Origin: Sporomusa sp.
Lineage (GTDB): Bacteria; Bacillota_C; Negativicutes; Sporomusales; Sporomusaceae
Direction of reading: 5' to 3'
NCBI GenBank assembly: GCA_029256645.1
Contig: JAQSXM010000101.1
Location: forward strand, 1 to 9,365
DNA length: 9,365 nucleotides
Shown here: piece by piece, positions 1-6,176 of the stretch
Layout: every line of letters starts with the position of its first letter
Numbering within the stretch: the first letter of the stretch is position 1
Position numbers and translations under genes: made by a program
The notes under the pieces: generated by a model
What the model saw: only the letters and a program-made list of their open reading frames with translations
Told to the model about the DNA's origin: nothing
Databases searched by the model: none

Positions 1-3
1 CGC

Positions 4-62
4 AAAAAAACAGCTTTAAACTCATGGCGGATTACTCCGGTAACGAGGTTAAGGCTGTTTTT
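4..62. terminator. Bidirectional terminator-like hairpin
   Basis: An A-run followed by CAGCTTTAAACTC (left arm, about 6-23) pairs with GAGGTTAAGGCTG followed by a T-run (right arm, about 45-62). The stem is about 18 bp with one G-U pair and one mismatch, and the loop contains a small CGGA/TCCG inner stem. Because the arms end in A-run and T-run, the element would work as an intrinsic terminator on either strand. It lies about 125 bp beyond the ung stop codon, so it may end the ung transcript, and it may also end a plus-strand gene lying left of the window. TTTAAAGCTG at 70-79 can pair with the same left arm, so an alternative fold exists. Confidence 0.7.
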
Positions 63-185
63 ATTCGTATTTAAAGCTGGTACTCTATTCCCGAATATCG
101 GTTGAAACTAATCAAGTCACCTTAGCTTCAAATTAACCGGGTGATGAATGGTGCAGCTTCTGAAGAGGGGTCAAGGTTTCTTAAT

Positions 186-860
186 CTACAGATTATCAAT
201 CTGCCAATCGATAGTGGTTTTGCCAATAGACTGTAGAGTATTGTTGGTACGGGAGAAAGGCTTACTCTTGAAAAAACCCCTACTGGCCGATAGCGGGCTG
301 GGGTGCGGTGAGGTAATAATGTAGTGGTAGTCATTGGTTATTAGATTTTTCTTTGATTGGGCATGGCTGCCCCAGAGAATGAACACAATCGGATCGATCC
401 TTTCATTCAGTAAACTAATGATCCGATCGGTAAACTGCTCCCAGCCTAAATTTTTATGCGAGTTAGCTTGGCCAGCCACAACGGTAAGGACAGTGTTCAA
501 CAGGAGTACACCCTGGTCAGCCCACTTTTTTAAGTAGCCGTTGTTCGGGATATAGCACTGCAAATCATCCCGCAGCTCTTTGTAAATATTAAGCAGAGAC
601 GGCGGCGGTGCAATTCCGGGTTTTACTGAGAAGCTAAGACCATGAGCCTGATTTGGACCATGATAGGGGTCCTGACCAAGGATGACTACCTTTACGTCGT
701 TGTACGCAGTATAGTGAAGGGCGTTAAAAATATTATATTTGTCAGGGTATACTGTTTTGGTCTGATATTCTTTAATTAAACACTGACGTAAATGGAGGTA
801 GTATTCTTGTTGAAATTCAGTGGCAAGCAATGCTTGCCAGTCATTTTTAAAAATAATCAT
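186..860 (-). CDS. ung: Uracil-DNA glycosylase (family 1, UNG)
   Basis: This cytoplasmic base-excision repair enzyme cleaves uracil from DNA after cytosine deamination or dUTP incorporation. At 224 aa it is full length for the family (E. coli Ung is 229 aa). The catalytic water-activating motif GQDPYHG lies at residues 62-68 with Asp64. The uracil-binding strand LLNTVLTV follows, with Asn122. The minor-groove intercalation loop HPSPLSA is at 186-192 with His186, and AHGLSFSV near 72-79 is also typical. All catalytic residues are present, so the enzyme should be active. One small oddity is RGFFK at 194-198, where most relatives have RGFFG. The ATG start has a GGTGA-like ribosome site about 8 nt upstream and a promoter beyond it. 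The gene appears to be a housekeeping neighbour unrelated to the acid-metabolism genes to the right. Confidence 0.97.
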   Translation of the reverse strand: MIIFKNDWQALLATEFQQEYYLHLRQCLIKEYQTKTVYPDKYNIFNALHYTAYNDVKVVILGQDPYHGPNQAHGLSFSVKPGIAPPPSLLNIYKELRDDLQCYIPNNGYLKKWADQGVLLLNTVLTVVAGQANSHKNLGWEQFTDRIISLLNERIDPIVFILWGSHAQSKKNLITNDYHYIITSPHPSPLSASRGFFKSKPFSRTNNTLQSIGKTTIDWQIDNL

Positions 861-878
861 ATTCTATCACCAAACTGA

Positions 879-909
879 ATTATATCATACCACAAAATAC
901 TCCTGTCAA
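879..909 (-). promoter_or_regulatory. Sigma-A-type promoter of ung
   Basis: Read on the minus strand, a perfect TTGACA -35 box (904-909) is followed by GATATA at 17 bp (881-886) or TATAAT at 19 bp (879-884). This puts transcription start about 10-15 nt upstream of the ung ATG at 860, a very short leader. The -35 box lies inside the arm of the hairpin at 894-936. Which -10 register is used cannot be decided by eye. Confidence 0.6.
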
Positions 910-936
910 GTTTGTCTGACTTGGCAGGAGTATTTT
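894..936 (-). terminator. Hairpin after the acyl-CoA dehydrogenase gene
   Basis: Arms 894-910 and 920-936 form a 17-bp stem with one G-U wobble and a 9-nt loop, beginning 35 nt past the stop codon of the minus-strand dehydrogenase gene. Both ends are A/T rich (AAAATA/TATTTT), but the U-tract after the stem on the minus strand is only TATTTTGTGG. It is therefore a plausible but not textbook intrinsic terminator. Its left arm contains the -35 box of ung. Confidence 0.6.
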
Positions 937-970
937 ATGATAGTTGGCAAAACGCTGGGAGGGGTAGCCA

Positions 971-2110
971 TTAACAGCCTAATTGTTTAGCAATAGTGAT
1001 TCGCAGAATTTCTGAGGTTCCTTCCGCAATTTCCATGAGTTTGGCATCACGCAGGTAGCGTTCCTGGGGAAAGTCTGTGGTATAGGCTGCCCCGCCATGA
1101 ATCTGGATGGCCTGATTAGCCGCCTGGGAGGCGATTTCCGAAGCAAATAGTTTGGCCATAGCCGATTCGCGACGATGTGGTTTATTATTATCGACAAGCC
1201 AGGCGGCCTTATAGGTCATTAAACGGGCGAGCTCAAGCTGGGTCGCCATATCAGCTAGTTTAAACCTGATTGCCTGGAATTTTGCCAGTGGCTGTCCGAA
1301 TTGTACACGCCGCTTAGCATAGGCCAGAGATGATTCCAAACAAACCTGCGCAATGCCAACCGACACCGCAGCTCCGAAGATGCGGTGCCGGCTCATCAAT
1401 TCGAGAAGTTGAGAATAGCCAGCGCCTCTTGTGCCAATGAGATTCTTCAGCGGAACCTGACAGTCATCAAAAAATATTTCATGGTTGCTAACACCACGCA
1501 TTCCTAGCTTGTTATACTTGCTTCCTATGGTAAATCCCGGTAAATCTGATGGTACAATAAGCAGGCTCAAGCGCTCCTTTTGCCGTCTTGAATCCTCTGT
1601 AATGGCCGTGATTACCGCCATTCCTGCCTGACGGGCATTCGTAACAAAGATTTTTCTGCCATTGATAATCCAGTTATCGCCTTCTTGTGTGGCATAGGTT
1701 GCACCAGCAGCTACATCAGAGCCGGCTCCGGTTTCTGTTGCTGCAAAAGCGCCGAGATATTTTCCATGTGCCATCGGAACCAGATAATCCTCTTTTTGCT
1801 GGGGTGAACCAAACAAAGAAATTGCTTCTGCAGGCCCTTGGTGGCTGGCGATCACAAAGGCCGTGGAGGCGCAGACACGGGCAATCTCTTCTATGGCAAT
1901 GACGAGGCCAATATAGCCCAACCCGCTACCACCATAAGCTTTGGGGATCGCAAGGCCAAGAAGGTTCATATCAACGGCTTTTTCAATAACTTCCGAGGGT
2001 ATTTGCCCGGTTGTGTCAACGATGTGAGCAAGCGGCGCTACAACCTGATTGGCAAAATCAGTAACTCTTTCTCGCAGCCTTTCTTGCTCTTCAGTGAGGT
2101 AAAAATCCAT
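971..2110 (-). CDS. Acyl-CoA dehydrogenase (short-chain/butyryl-CoA type)
   Basis: This FAD flavoprotein interconverts an acyl-CoA and its trans-2-enoyl-CoA, passing electrons to an electron-transfer flavoprotein. At 379 aa it has the usual length and fold order: helical N-domain, beta domain with TETGAGSD (residues 125-132, the first family signature, usually TEPxAGSD), then the C-terminal helical domain. RRVQFGQPLAKFQ is a typical FAD-contact stretch. The second signature ends in EIAEGTSEILR, with Glu363 aligning with the catalytic base of butyryl-CoA dehydrogenase; the usual Tyr before that Glu is Ala here. The ATG start follows GGAG with 7 nt spacing. No etfAB genes lie in the window. It is transcribed divergently from the sigma-54 regulator, so a role in the same pathway (for example enoyl-CoA reduction, as CaiA does) is possible but unproven. 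The exact acyl chain cannot be read from sequence. Confidence 0.93.
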   Translation of the reverse strand: MDFYLTEEQERLRERVTDFANQVVAPLAHIVDTTGQIPSEVIEKAVDMNLLGLAIPKAYGGSGLGYIGLVIAIEEIARVCASTAFVIASHQGPAEAISLFGSPQQKEDYLVPMAHGKYLGAFAATETGAGSDVAAGATYATQEGDNWIINGRKIFVTNARQAGMAVITAITEDSRRQKERLSLLIVPSDLPGFTIGSKYNKLGMRGVSNHEIFFDDCQVPLKNLIGTRGAGYSQLLELMSRHRIFGAAVSVGIAQVCLESSLAYAKRRVQFGQPLAKFQAIRFKLADMATQLELARLMTYKAAWLVDNNKPHRRESAMAKLFASEIASQAANQAIQIHGGAAYTTDFPQERYLRDAKLMEIAEGTSEILRITIAKQLGC

Positions 2111-2161
2111 AAGATCACTCCATTTTTTGTCTAACCGGTGTTATTATTTCTAATGTTGAGG

Positions 2162-2189
2162 GTTATATTTATTCTCGCAGCTTTATCAA
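2162..2189 (-). promoter_or_regulatory. Sigma-A-type promoter of acyl-CoA dehydrogenase gene
   Basis: On the minus strand TTGATA (2184-2189) and TATAAC (2162-2167) are separated by 16 bp, upstream of the start codon at 2110, giving a leader of roughly 45 nt. No -24/-12 element is seen on this strand in the intergenic gap. The gene therefore appears not to depend directly on sigma-54. Confidence 0.45.
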
Positions 2190-2280
2190 GGTTAGTGTTG
2201 AATATTCTTTGTTACTTTTCGACGTATCTTTGTTTGTTCCTCTTCTTCTACGGCACAAGGAGGAAATGGATTGAGGAGTG

Positions 2281-2309
2281 TTGAAACCTTGAAAAGAAAT
2301 CCATATTAT
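2281..2309 (+). promoter_or_regulatory. Sigma-A-type promoter of the regulator gene
   Basis: TTGAAA (2281-2286), a 17-bp spacer and TATTAT (2304-2309) form a good vegetative promoter about 220 bp upstream of the regulator start at 2528. That leaves a leader of roughly 210 nt, containing the small palindrome at 2438-2456. The rest of the intergenic gap 2111-2527 shows the oppositely oriented dehydrogenase promoter and no convincing longer gene. Confidence 0.5.
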
Positions 2310-2437
2310 AAGCGCGGATGGATGTCGTGATATAATTCTGGAAAAAATATTCAAATTATTCGCAGTTTTCCATATACGGATTTGGTAACCGGGGTTCAAT
2401 TGCATTGCAGATCAATCAGCACATGATTATACGCCGT

Positions 2438-2456
2438 GGAATGAACATTTCATTCC
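2438..2456. promoter_or_regulatory. Small perfect palindrome in regulator leader
   Basis: GGAATGAA-CAT-TTCATTCC has 8-bp perfect arms around 3 nt. It lies between the predicted promoter and start codon of the regulator gene, so it could be an operator or an RNA hairpin. It has no copy in the two downstream control regions, which argues against it being the main binding site of the regulator. Confidence 0.3.
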
Positions 2457-2527
2457 AGACACCTTCGGAGCAATCATTATTTGTCTTTTTGGTGTCCGGC
2501 ATACTGATTCAGGTCAGGGGGGGTATA

Positions 2528-3895
2528 ATGACGTTTGGTGAAAGAAAACACCGGGAATGCGTCGGGACTAGCGCGCTAGATAGCTTATTGGACGCTTCGT
2601 ATGATGGTATTGTAATATTTGATATCGCAGGGAAAGTACTTCAGCGCGGCGGCGTGTTACTTAATAAACTTGGCGAGGCATACTGGCAGGAAATGCAAAG
2701 AGTATGCCAGGATGTGGTTCAGTCTGGCAAGAGAATTACCCACCTCCTGCAGAACCCGGATGTAATGCAATCTTTCCTGGTGACAGCCAGCCCGGTTTTT
2801 GCAGATAAAAAACAGATCACTTATGTTGTGTGTAATATACGGGATCTTGAAGAACTGAATGAGCTTGGGCGCGAAGCAGCCATTGCGGCACTTCAGCAAA
2901 GGAATGATTTTCTTGTGACTGAAGGGCTTGAGTATAAAGAAGAATTGAAGCAATTTATCACTCGCAGTGTTGCCATGCAAAGTGTGTTGACCACGGCAAT
3001 AAGGGTGGCTCAGGTTGATTCTACCATCTTAATCATGGGGGAATCCGGTGTAGGTAAAGGCATGATCGCCCGCCTTATTCAAGGAGTCAGCAAACGGAAG
3101 AAACAACCTTTTGTAAAAATATCCTGTGGGGCGATACCTGAGCAGCTTTTAGAGTCAGAGTTGTTTGGGTATGAGGCCGGTGCCTTTACCGGTGCTCATA
3201 AAAATGGCAAGCCCGGGCTATTCGAGATTGCCGGCAATGGAACTGTGTTTTTAGACGAAATTGCTGAACTTCCATTAAGTCTCCAGGTAAAACTTTTAAA
3301 TGTTCTCCAGGATAAAACCTTTATGCGTGTAGGCTGTGTAAAAGAACTCAAGACAAATGCCCGGATAATTGCGGCAACAAATAAGAATTTAGAGCTACAG
3401 GTGAAGAATGGTGTGTTCCGGGCGGATCTTTTTTACCGGCTGCATGTTATTCCTCTTGTTATTCCCCCCTTGCGCGAGAGAAAGGGCGATATTTTGCCGC
3501 TGGGTTTGTATTTTCTTCAAGTCTTTAATGAACGTTATGACTTTAAACATACCATAAGCCCGGCTGTACTTGATTGTTTTGTGAGGTATGATTGGCCGGG
3601 CAATGTACGTGAACTGCAGAATTTGATTGAATATCTTGTGGTGATGACACCAGATCATGTGATTGAAGTGCATAATCTGCCAGTGAACATTTTAGAAGCT
3701 TTGCAAAGAAAAGGAGTTGTACCGAATACTGCCGGAAAGGTGACCTTAAAAGGGGCGCTTGAGGAATATGAACGTGATCTGATCGTTAACGTCCTAACCC
3801 AGCATGAGACCCTTAAGGATGCTGCTGATAGTCTTGGTATTGATATCTCGACGTTGACCAGGAAAAAACAAAAATATTGTTTATCAAGAGGATAG
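2528..3895 (+). CDS. Sigma-54-dependent activator, PAS-AAA+-Fis
   Basis: This enhancer-binding protein remodels RNA polymerase-sigma-54 by ATP hydrolysis. With the start at 2528 it has 455 aa. A PAS-like sensor lies at about residues 16-108 (LDASYDGIVIFD to VVCNIRDLEEL), followed by a helical linker. The AAA+ domain has Walker A GESGVGKG (171-178), the sigma-54 contact loop GAFTGA (218-223), Walker B VFLDEI (240-245) and the FRADLFYRL region (297-305). WPGNVREL is at 356-363, and a Fis-type helix-turn-helix (KDAADSLGIDISTLTRKKQKY) sits at the C-terminus. All catalytic elements are intact. The frame stays open upstream to a TTG at 2405, but ATG 2528 is chosen because it follows AGGGGGGG closely and the sensor begins soon after. 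There is no receiver domain, so a bound ligand or partner rather than phosphorylation probably controls it. The likely targets are the two -24/-12 promoters downstream. Confidence 0.93.
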   Translation: MTFGERKHRECVGTSALDSLLDASYDGIVIFDIAGKVLQRGGVLLNKLGEAYWQEMQRVCQDVVQSGKRITHLLQNPDVMQSFLVTASPVFADKKQITYVVCNIRDLEELNELGREAAIAALQQRNDFLVTEGLEYKEELKQFITRSVAMQSVLTTAIRVAQVDSTILIMGESGVGKGMIARLIQGVSKRKKQPFVKISCGAIPEQLLESELFGYEAGAFTGAHKNGKPGLFEIAGNGTVFLDEIAELPLSLQVKLLNVLQDKTFMRVGCVKELKTNARIIAATNKNLELQVKNGVFRADLFYRLHVIPLVIPPLRERKGDILPLGLYFLQVFNERYDFKHTISPAVLDCFVRYDWPGNVRELQNLIEYLVVMTPDHVIEVHNLPVNILEALQRKGVVPNTAGKVTLKGALEEYERDLIVNVLTQHETLKDAADSLGIDISTLTRKKQKYCLSRG

Positions 3896-3936
3896 CCTCA
3901 AAAAAACCGCGGATAGCGGTTTTTTTTGAGGCTATC
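3891..3936 (+). terminator. Rho-independent terminator of the regulator gene
   Basis: CCGC-GGATA-GCGG followed by eight T residues is a classic intrinsic terminator. The pairing extends outward through the A-run/T-run into GATAGCCTC/GAGGCTATC, giving about 20 paired bases with a single bulge. The left arm overlaps the TAG stop codon (3893-3895). It isolates the regulator transcript from the permease gene, so the permease must rely on its own promoter. Confidence 0.9.
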
Positions 3937-3961
3937 TTTGTTGTTCAGGCGATCTATTATG

Positions 3962-3992
3962 CAATAATGCATAACCGGGTTATGCATTATTG
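3962..3992. promoter_or_regulatory. Perfect 31-bp palindrome, probable operator
   Basis: Two perfect 15-bp arms (CAATAATGCATAACC and its complement) flank a single central G at 3977. No U-tract follows, so it is unlikely to be a terminator, and the 1-nt centre makes it a poor RNA hairpin. Protein binding as DNA is more natural. It lies about 160 bp upstream of the -24/-12 promoter of the permease gene, and its last three bases are the first three of the shared enhancer-like element. The second control region has no matching palindrome. Confidence 0.55.
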
Positions 3993-4005
3993 ATGTTTTG
4001 CACAT
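3990..4005 (+). promoter_or_regulatory. Enhancer-like element (UAS) of permease gene
   Basis: TTGATGTTTTGCACAT matches the element at 5867-5882 at 15 of 16 positions. Looser similarity (GTGG, ATC, TTAACC, GC in that order) continues for about 30 bp in both places. Its centre is about 153 bp upstream of the predicted start of transcription, a normal distance for a sigma-54 activator site. Binding by the regulator at 2528 is inferred from position and duplication. Confidence 0.6.
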
Positions 4006-4123
4006 TTTTGTGGGCGAGATCTTTCTTAACCCGGCATTTGTCTGTTTTGCGATGTATTACTAAGCGGCGGATGAGAGCGGGTTTTGGAGGGTGACTGATG
4101 AACATTACCTGAAATTTGCCAGC

Positions 4124-4139
4124 TGGCACAGTTTATGCG
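4124..4139 (+). promoter_or_regulatory. Sigma-54 (-24/-12) promoter of permease gene
   Basis: TGGCACAGTTTATGCG has GG at 4125-4126 and GC at 4137-4138 with the required 10 bp between them. It matches TGGCAC-N5-TTGC except for ATGC in place of TTGC. Transcription should start near 4150, leaving a leader of about 105 nt. The 360-bp gap 3896-4254 otherwise holds the terminator, the palindrome and the enhancer-like element. Confidence 0.8.
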
Positions 4140-4254
4140 TTATACAAAGGTGAAATATTTAGATAATTAAAAAAGAAGGGACAGTGAAAGAAAATATGAG
4201 AAATGTAAAGCAGAAATCATTACTTACCGTTAAGGCAGGGGAGGTCCGGGGAAA

Positions 4255-5841
4255 TTGCTGTTAGCTATTATGTTGGCACTGTTGCCTATTATTGTGGTTT
4301 TCATTTTGATGACCGTGAAGAAGACGGCGGTGGATCATAGCGGACTTATCGGGTGGGTGCTGGCTTCCCTGATTGCCATTGTATTTTTTAACACCGCTCC
4401 GGAAATGACGCTCCGGGCAAGCCTGGCCGGTGTCGTTGCTTCACTGGGGATATCGTTGATGATTGTTGCATCTATCTTGCAGATTACCTTTATGGAGGCC
4501 ACCGGTGCCCTGAAGCGAATCTGCGTATGCATAAAGACCCTTGCGTCTACCGACAAGGCTGTACAAATCTTGTTTATCAGTATGGGAACAGGGACACTGC
4601 TGGTTTCAGTGGGCGCTACTCCGGTATCCATTCTCCCTCCCATTATGATTGCTTTGGGCTATTCGCCATTTGTGGCAGTCGCCTTGCCGGCAATTGGTTA
4701 TGATTCGCTGTGCACCTATGCGCTGTTAGGTATCTCTTTGGTGGTGTTTTCGGATATGACAGGCACCACTATTGTCCGGACCGCGCAGGCCTTCGCCGCT
4801 TTTATGCCGGTAATTTCTACCGCTATCGGCTTTGGTATGCTGTGGATTGTAGGAAAAGGCAAGCTGATGAAAGCCGGATTTATCCCCTGTATGTTAGCCG
4901 GGGCTACCAACGGCGGGGTGGCCATAGCGATCGCCTACATTCCTTTTTTAAATGGCGCTGTTTTATTGACAGGGGTTATTGCCGGTTTTTGTACAATGCT
5001 GATGTTGTTGCTGTACCTGAAACTGCAGGGAAAACCAATTATAGACAGGTCGGTATTAAGCCAGGCAGACCTGGAAGTTGAGCAAGGAATGTCCTTGACA
5101 ACGGCACTCTTGCCCTGGATTATCCTCGTTACGACGCTGCTGGTAATCAATTTCTATAAGCCCTTATATAACCTGGTGTTTAATCAATGGGACATGGCCG
5201 TCTCGGTGCTGCCAGGCCAGGTAATCAAGACGAGAATGCTTTGGAACGGCAGCACCTGGGTGCTGATCAGCACCATTGTAGCAGCAATTTTTATGAGGAC
5301 GGGTGGATCGGTATGGAAACATACCCTTATTAAATGGGGGCAGCGTGCCCCCAGACCGTTCATCTCCTCCACTGTGTTTTTTGCTATCAGCTTTGTGATG
5401 ATGAATTCCGGACCGCATATCTTTGGCGGGGTTATCGAGGACGCCAGGCCAGTTCTTAATATGATCGGGGTATTAGCGCAGGGTTCGATTTTTGCTTTTG
5501 GCAGTTTTTATCCGTTTATCAGCGCATTCCTGGGCCTGTTTGGCGGGTTTGTCACCAGCAGTGAAACCTCGACAATCGGAATGCTCGCAAAATATCACCT
5601 GTTAACAGCGAAAGCGCTACATATTGATCCCCTGATGGTTAATGCGGCTTCTGCTGTTGGCGCTGGTTTGGCCAGCCTGATCGCCCCGACCAAGCTGCAG
5701 AATGCAGCTGCTACCATTGATGCTATGGGCATTGAAAGTCAGGTCATAAAAACCGGCTTGATTATCTCACTTTTGCTGACTGCAATAACGGGGATCATTG
5801 CGATGATATTTTATGCTTTCTTTTATACTACGGCTATGTAA
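4255..5841 (+). CDS. LctP-family (L-lactate permease-like) transporter
   Basis: This 528-aa integral membrane protein consists of hydrophobic segments over its whole length and belongs by resemblance to the lactate/glycolate permease family, which imports 2-hydroxy acids with protons. Family-like regions are SVGATPVSILPPIMIALGYS (about 118-137) followed by FVAVALPAIG, and the C-terminal stretch with FLGLFGGFVTSSETSTIGML and AVGAGLASLIAPTKLQNAAAT. The EGAAGFGTP core seen in true lactate permeases is replaced by LLVSVGATP, so the substrate may be another carboxylate. The only in-frame start ahead of a weak ATG at 4270 is TTG at 4255, since a stop lies at 4231; GGGGAGG lies 10 nt upstream. It is monocistronic under a sigma-54 promoter. 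Family call is fairly firm, substrate unknown. Confidence 0.82.
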   Translation: MLLAIMLALLPIIVVFILMTVKKTAVDHSGLIGWVLASLIAIVFFNTAPEMTLRASLAGVVASLGISLMIVASILQITFMEATGALKRICVCIKTLASTDKAVQILFISMGTGTLLVSVGATPVSILPPIMIALGYSPFVAVALPAIGYDSLCTYALLGISLVVFSDMTGTTIVRTAQAFAAFMPVISTAIGFGMLWIVGKGKLMKAGFIPCMLAGATNGGVAIAIAYIPFLNGAVLLTGVIAGFCTMLMLLLYLKLQGKPIIDRSVLSQADLEVEQGMSLTTALLPWIILVTTLLVINFYKPLYNLVFNQWDMAVSVLPGQVIKTRMLWNGSTWVLISTIVAAIFMRTGGSVWKHTLIKWGQRAPRPFISSTVFFAISFVMMNSGPHIFGGVIEDARPVLNMIGVLAQGSIFAFGSFYPFISAFLGLFGGFVTSSETSTIGMLAKYHLLTAKALHIDPLMVNAASAVGAGLASLIAPTKLQNAAATIDAMGIESQVIKTGLIISLLLTAITGIIAMIFYAFFYTTAM

Positions 5842-5856
5842 GATTGCATAGCCGTA
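5829..5856 (+). repeat. Inverted repeat spanning the permease stop codon
   Basis: TACGGCTATG (5829-5838) and CATAGCCGTA (5847-5856) form a perfect 10-bp stem with the TAA stop in the 8-nt loop. The following bases (CTGGAATAAATTG) lack a U-run, so it is a weak terminator candidate. It could instead protect the mRNA 3' end. No better terminator is visible before the next promoter. Confidence 0.45.
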
Positions 5857-5866
5857 CTGGAATAAA

Positions 5867-5882
5867 TTGATATTTTGCACAT
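5867..5882 (+). promoter_or_regulatory. Enhancer-like element (UAS) of MFS-maoC-ech-caiB operon
   Basis: TTGATATTTTGCACAT is the partner of the element at 3990-4005, with one difference. Its centre is about 155 bp upstream of the predicted transcription start, almost the same as in the first control region. The following GTGG, ATC, TTAACC and GC blocks are also shared in order. Confidence 0.6.
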
Positions 5883-6002
5883 GTACTGGTGGAAATCCTG
5901 TTAACCAGCTTATAGGCTTGGCGTCATATTTTCCAGGCAGATCCAGGCTAAACAGGCGGTATCAGAAGCAACAGGCAGGTGTTATTTAAGCGATTTCGCG
6001 AT

Positions 6003-6018
6003 TGGCACATTTCTTGCT
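6003..6018 (+). promoter_or_regulatory. Sigma-54 (-24/-12) promoter of the MFS operon
   Basis: TGGCACATTTCTTGCT is an almost ideal RpoN promoter, with GG at 6004-6005, GC at 6016-6017, 10 bp between, and TTGC at -12. Transcription should start near 6029, giving a leader of about 148 nt before the MFS start. The 335-bp gap 5842-6176 also holds the enhancer-like element; no other known regulatory motif is seen. Confidence 0.9.
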
Positions 6019-6176
6019 TTATTACTAAGTGGAACAATCGATCTTGATTTTCACTATGAGGGGGGTGGTTGTCCAAAGGTGCGGGTCAATTTAAAAAAGA
6101 GAGGAGAGATAGTTGTTTAATAGCTGCGTACAGCGTTCCTTTGTCTTTATAACTAAATTTAGGAGGCGCATTCAGT

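Noticed and set aside
1422..1437. Minus-strand -24/-12-like match (TGGCAC with GC 10 bp on)
   Set aside because: It lies inside the acyl-CoA dehydrogenase coding sequence, has GCGC instead of TTGC at -12, and no gene starts after it.
1838..2134. Plus-strand open frame of 98 codons opposite the dehydrogenase
   Set aside because: It is fully antisense to a clear family gene, has no family features and looks like a codon-bias shadow.
2405..2527. Longer N-terminus of the sigma-54 regulator (TTG 2405, ATG 2423 or ATG 2441)
   Set aside because: The frame is open, but none of these starts has a convincing ribosome site, while ATG 2528 follows AGGGGGGG and gives the normal protein length.
3962..3992. 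Palindrome as an intrinsic terminator
   Set aside because: No U-run follows, the loop would be one base, and a strong terminator already lies just upstream at 3891-3936.
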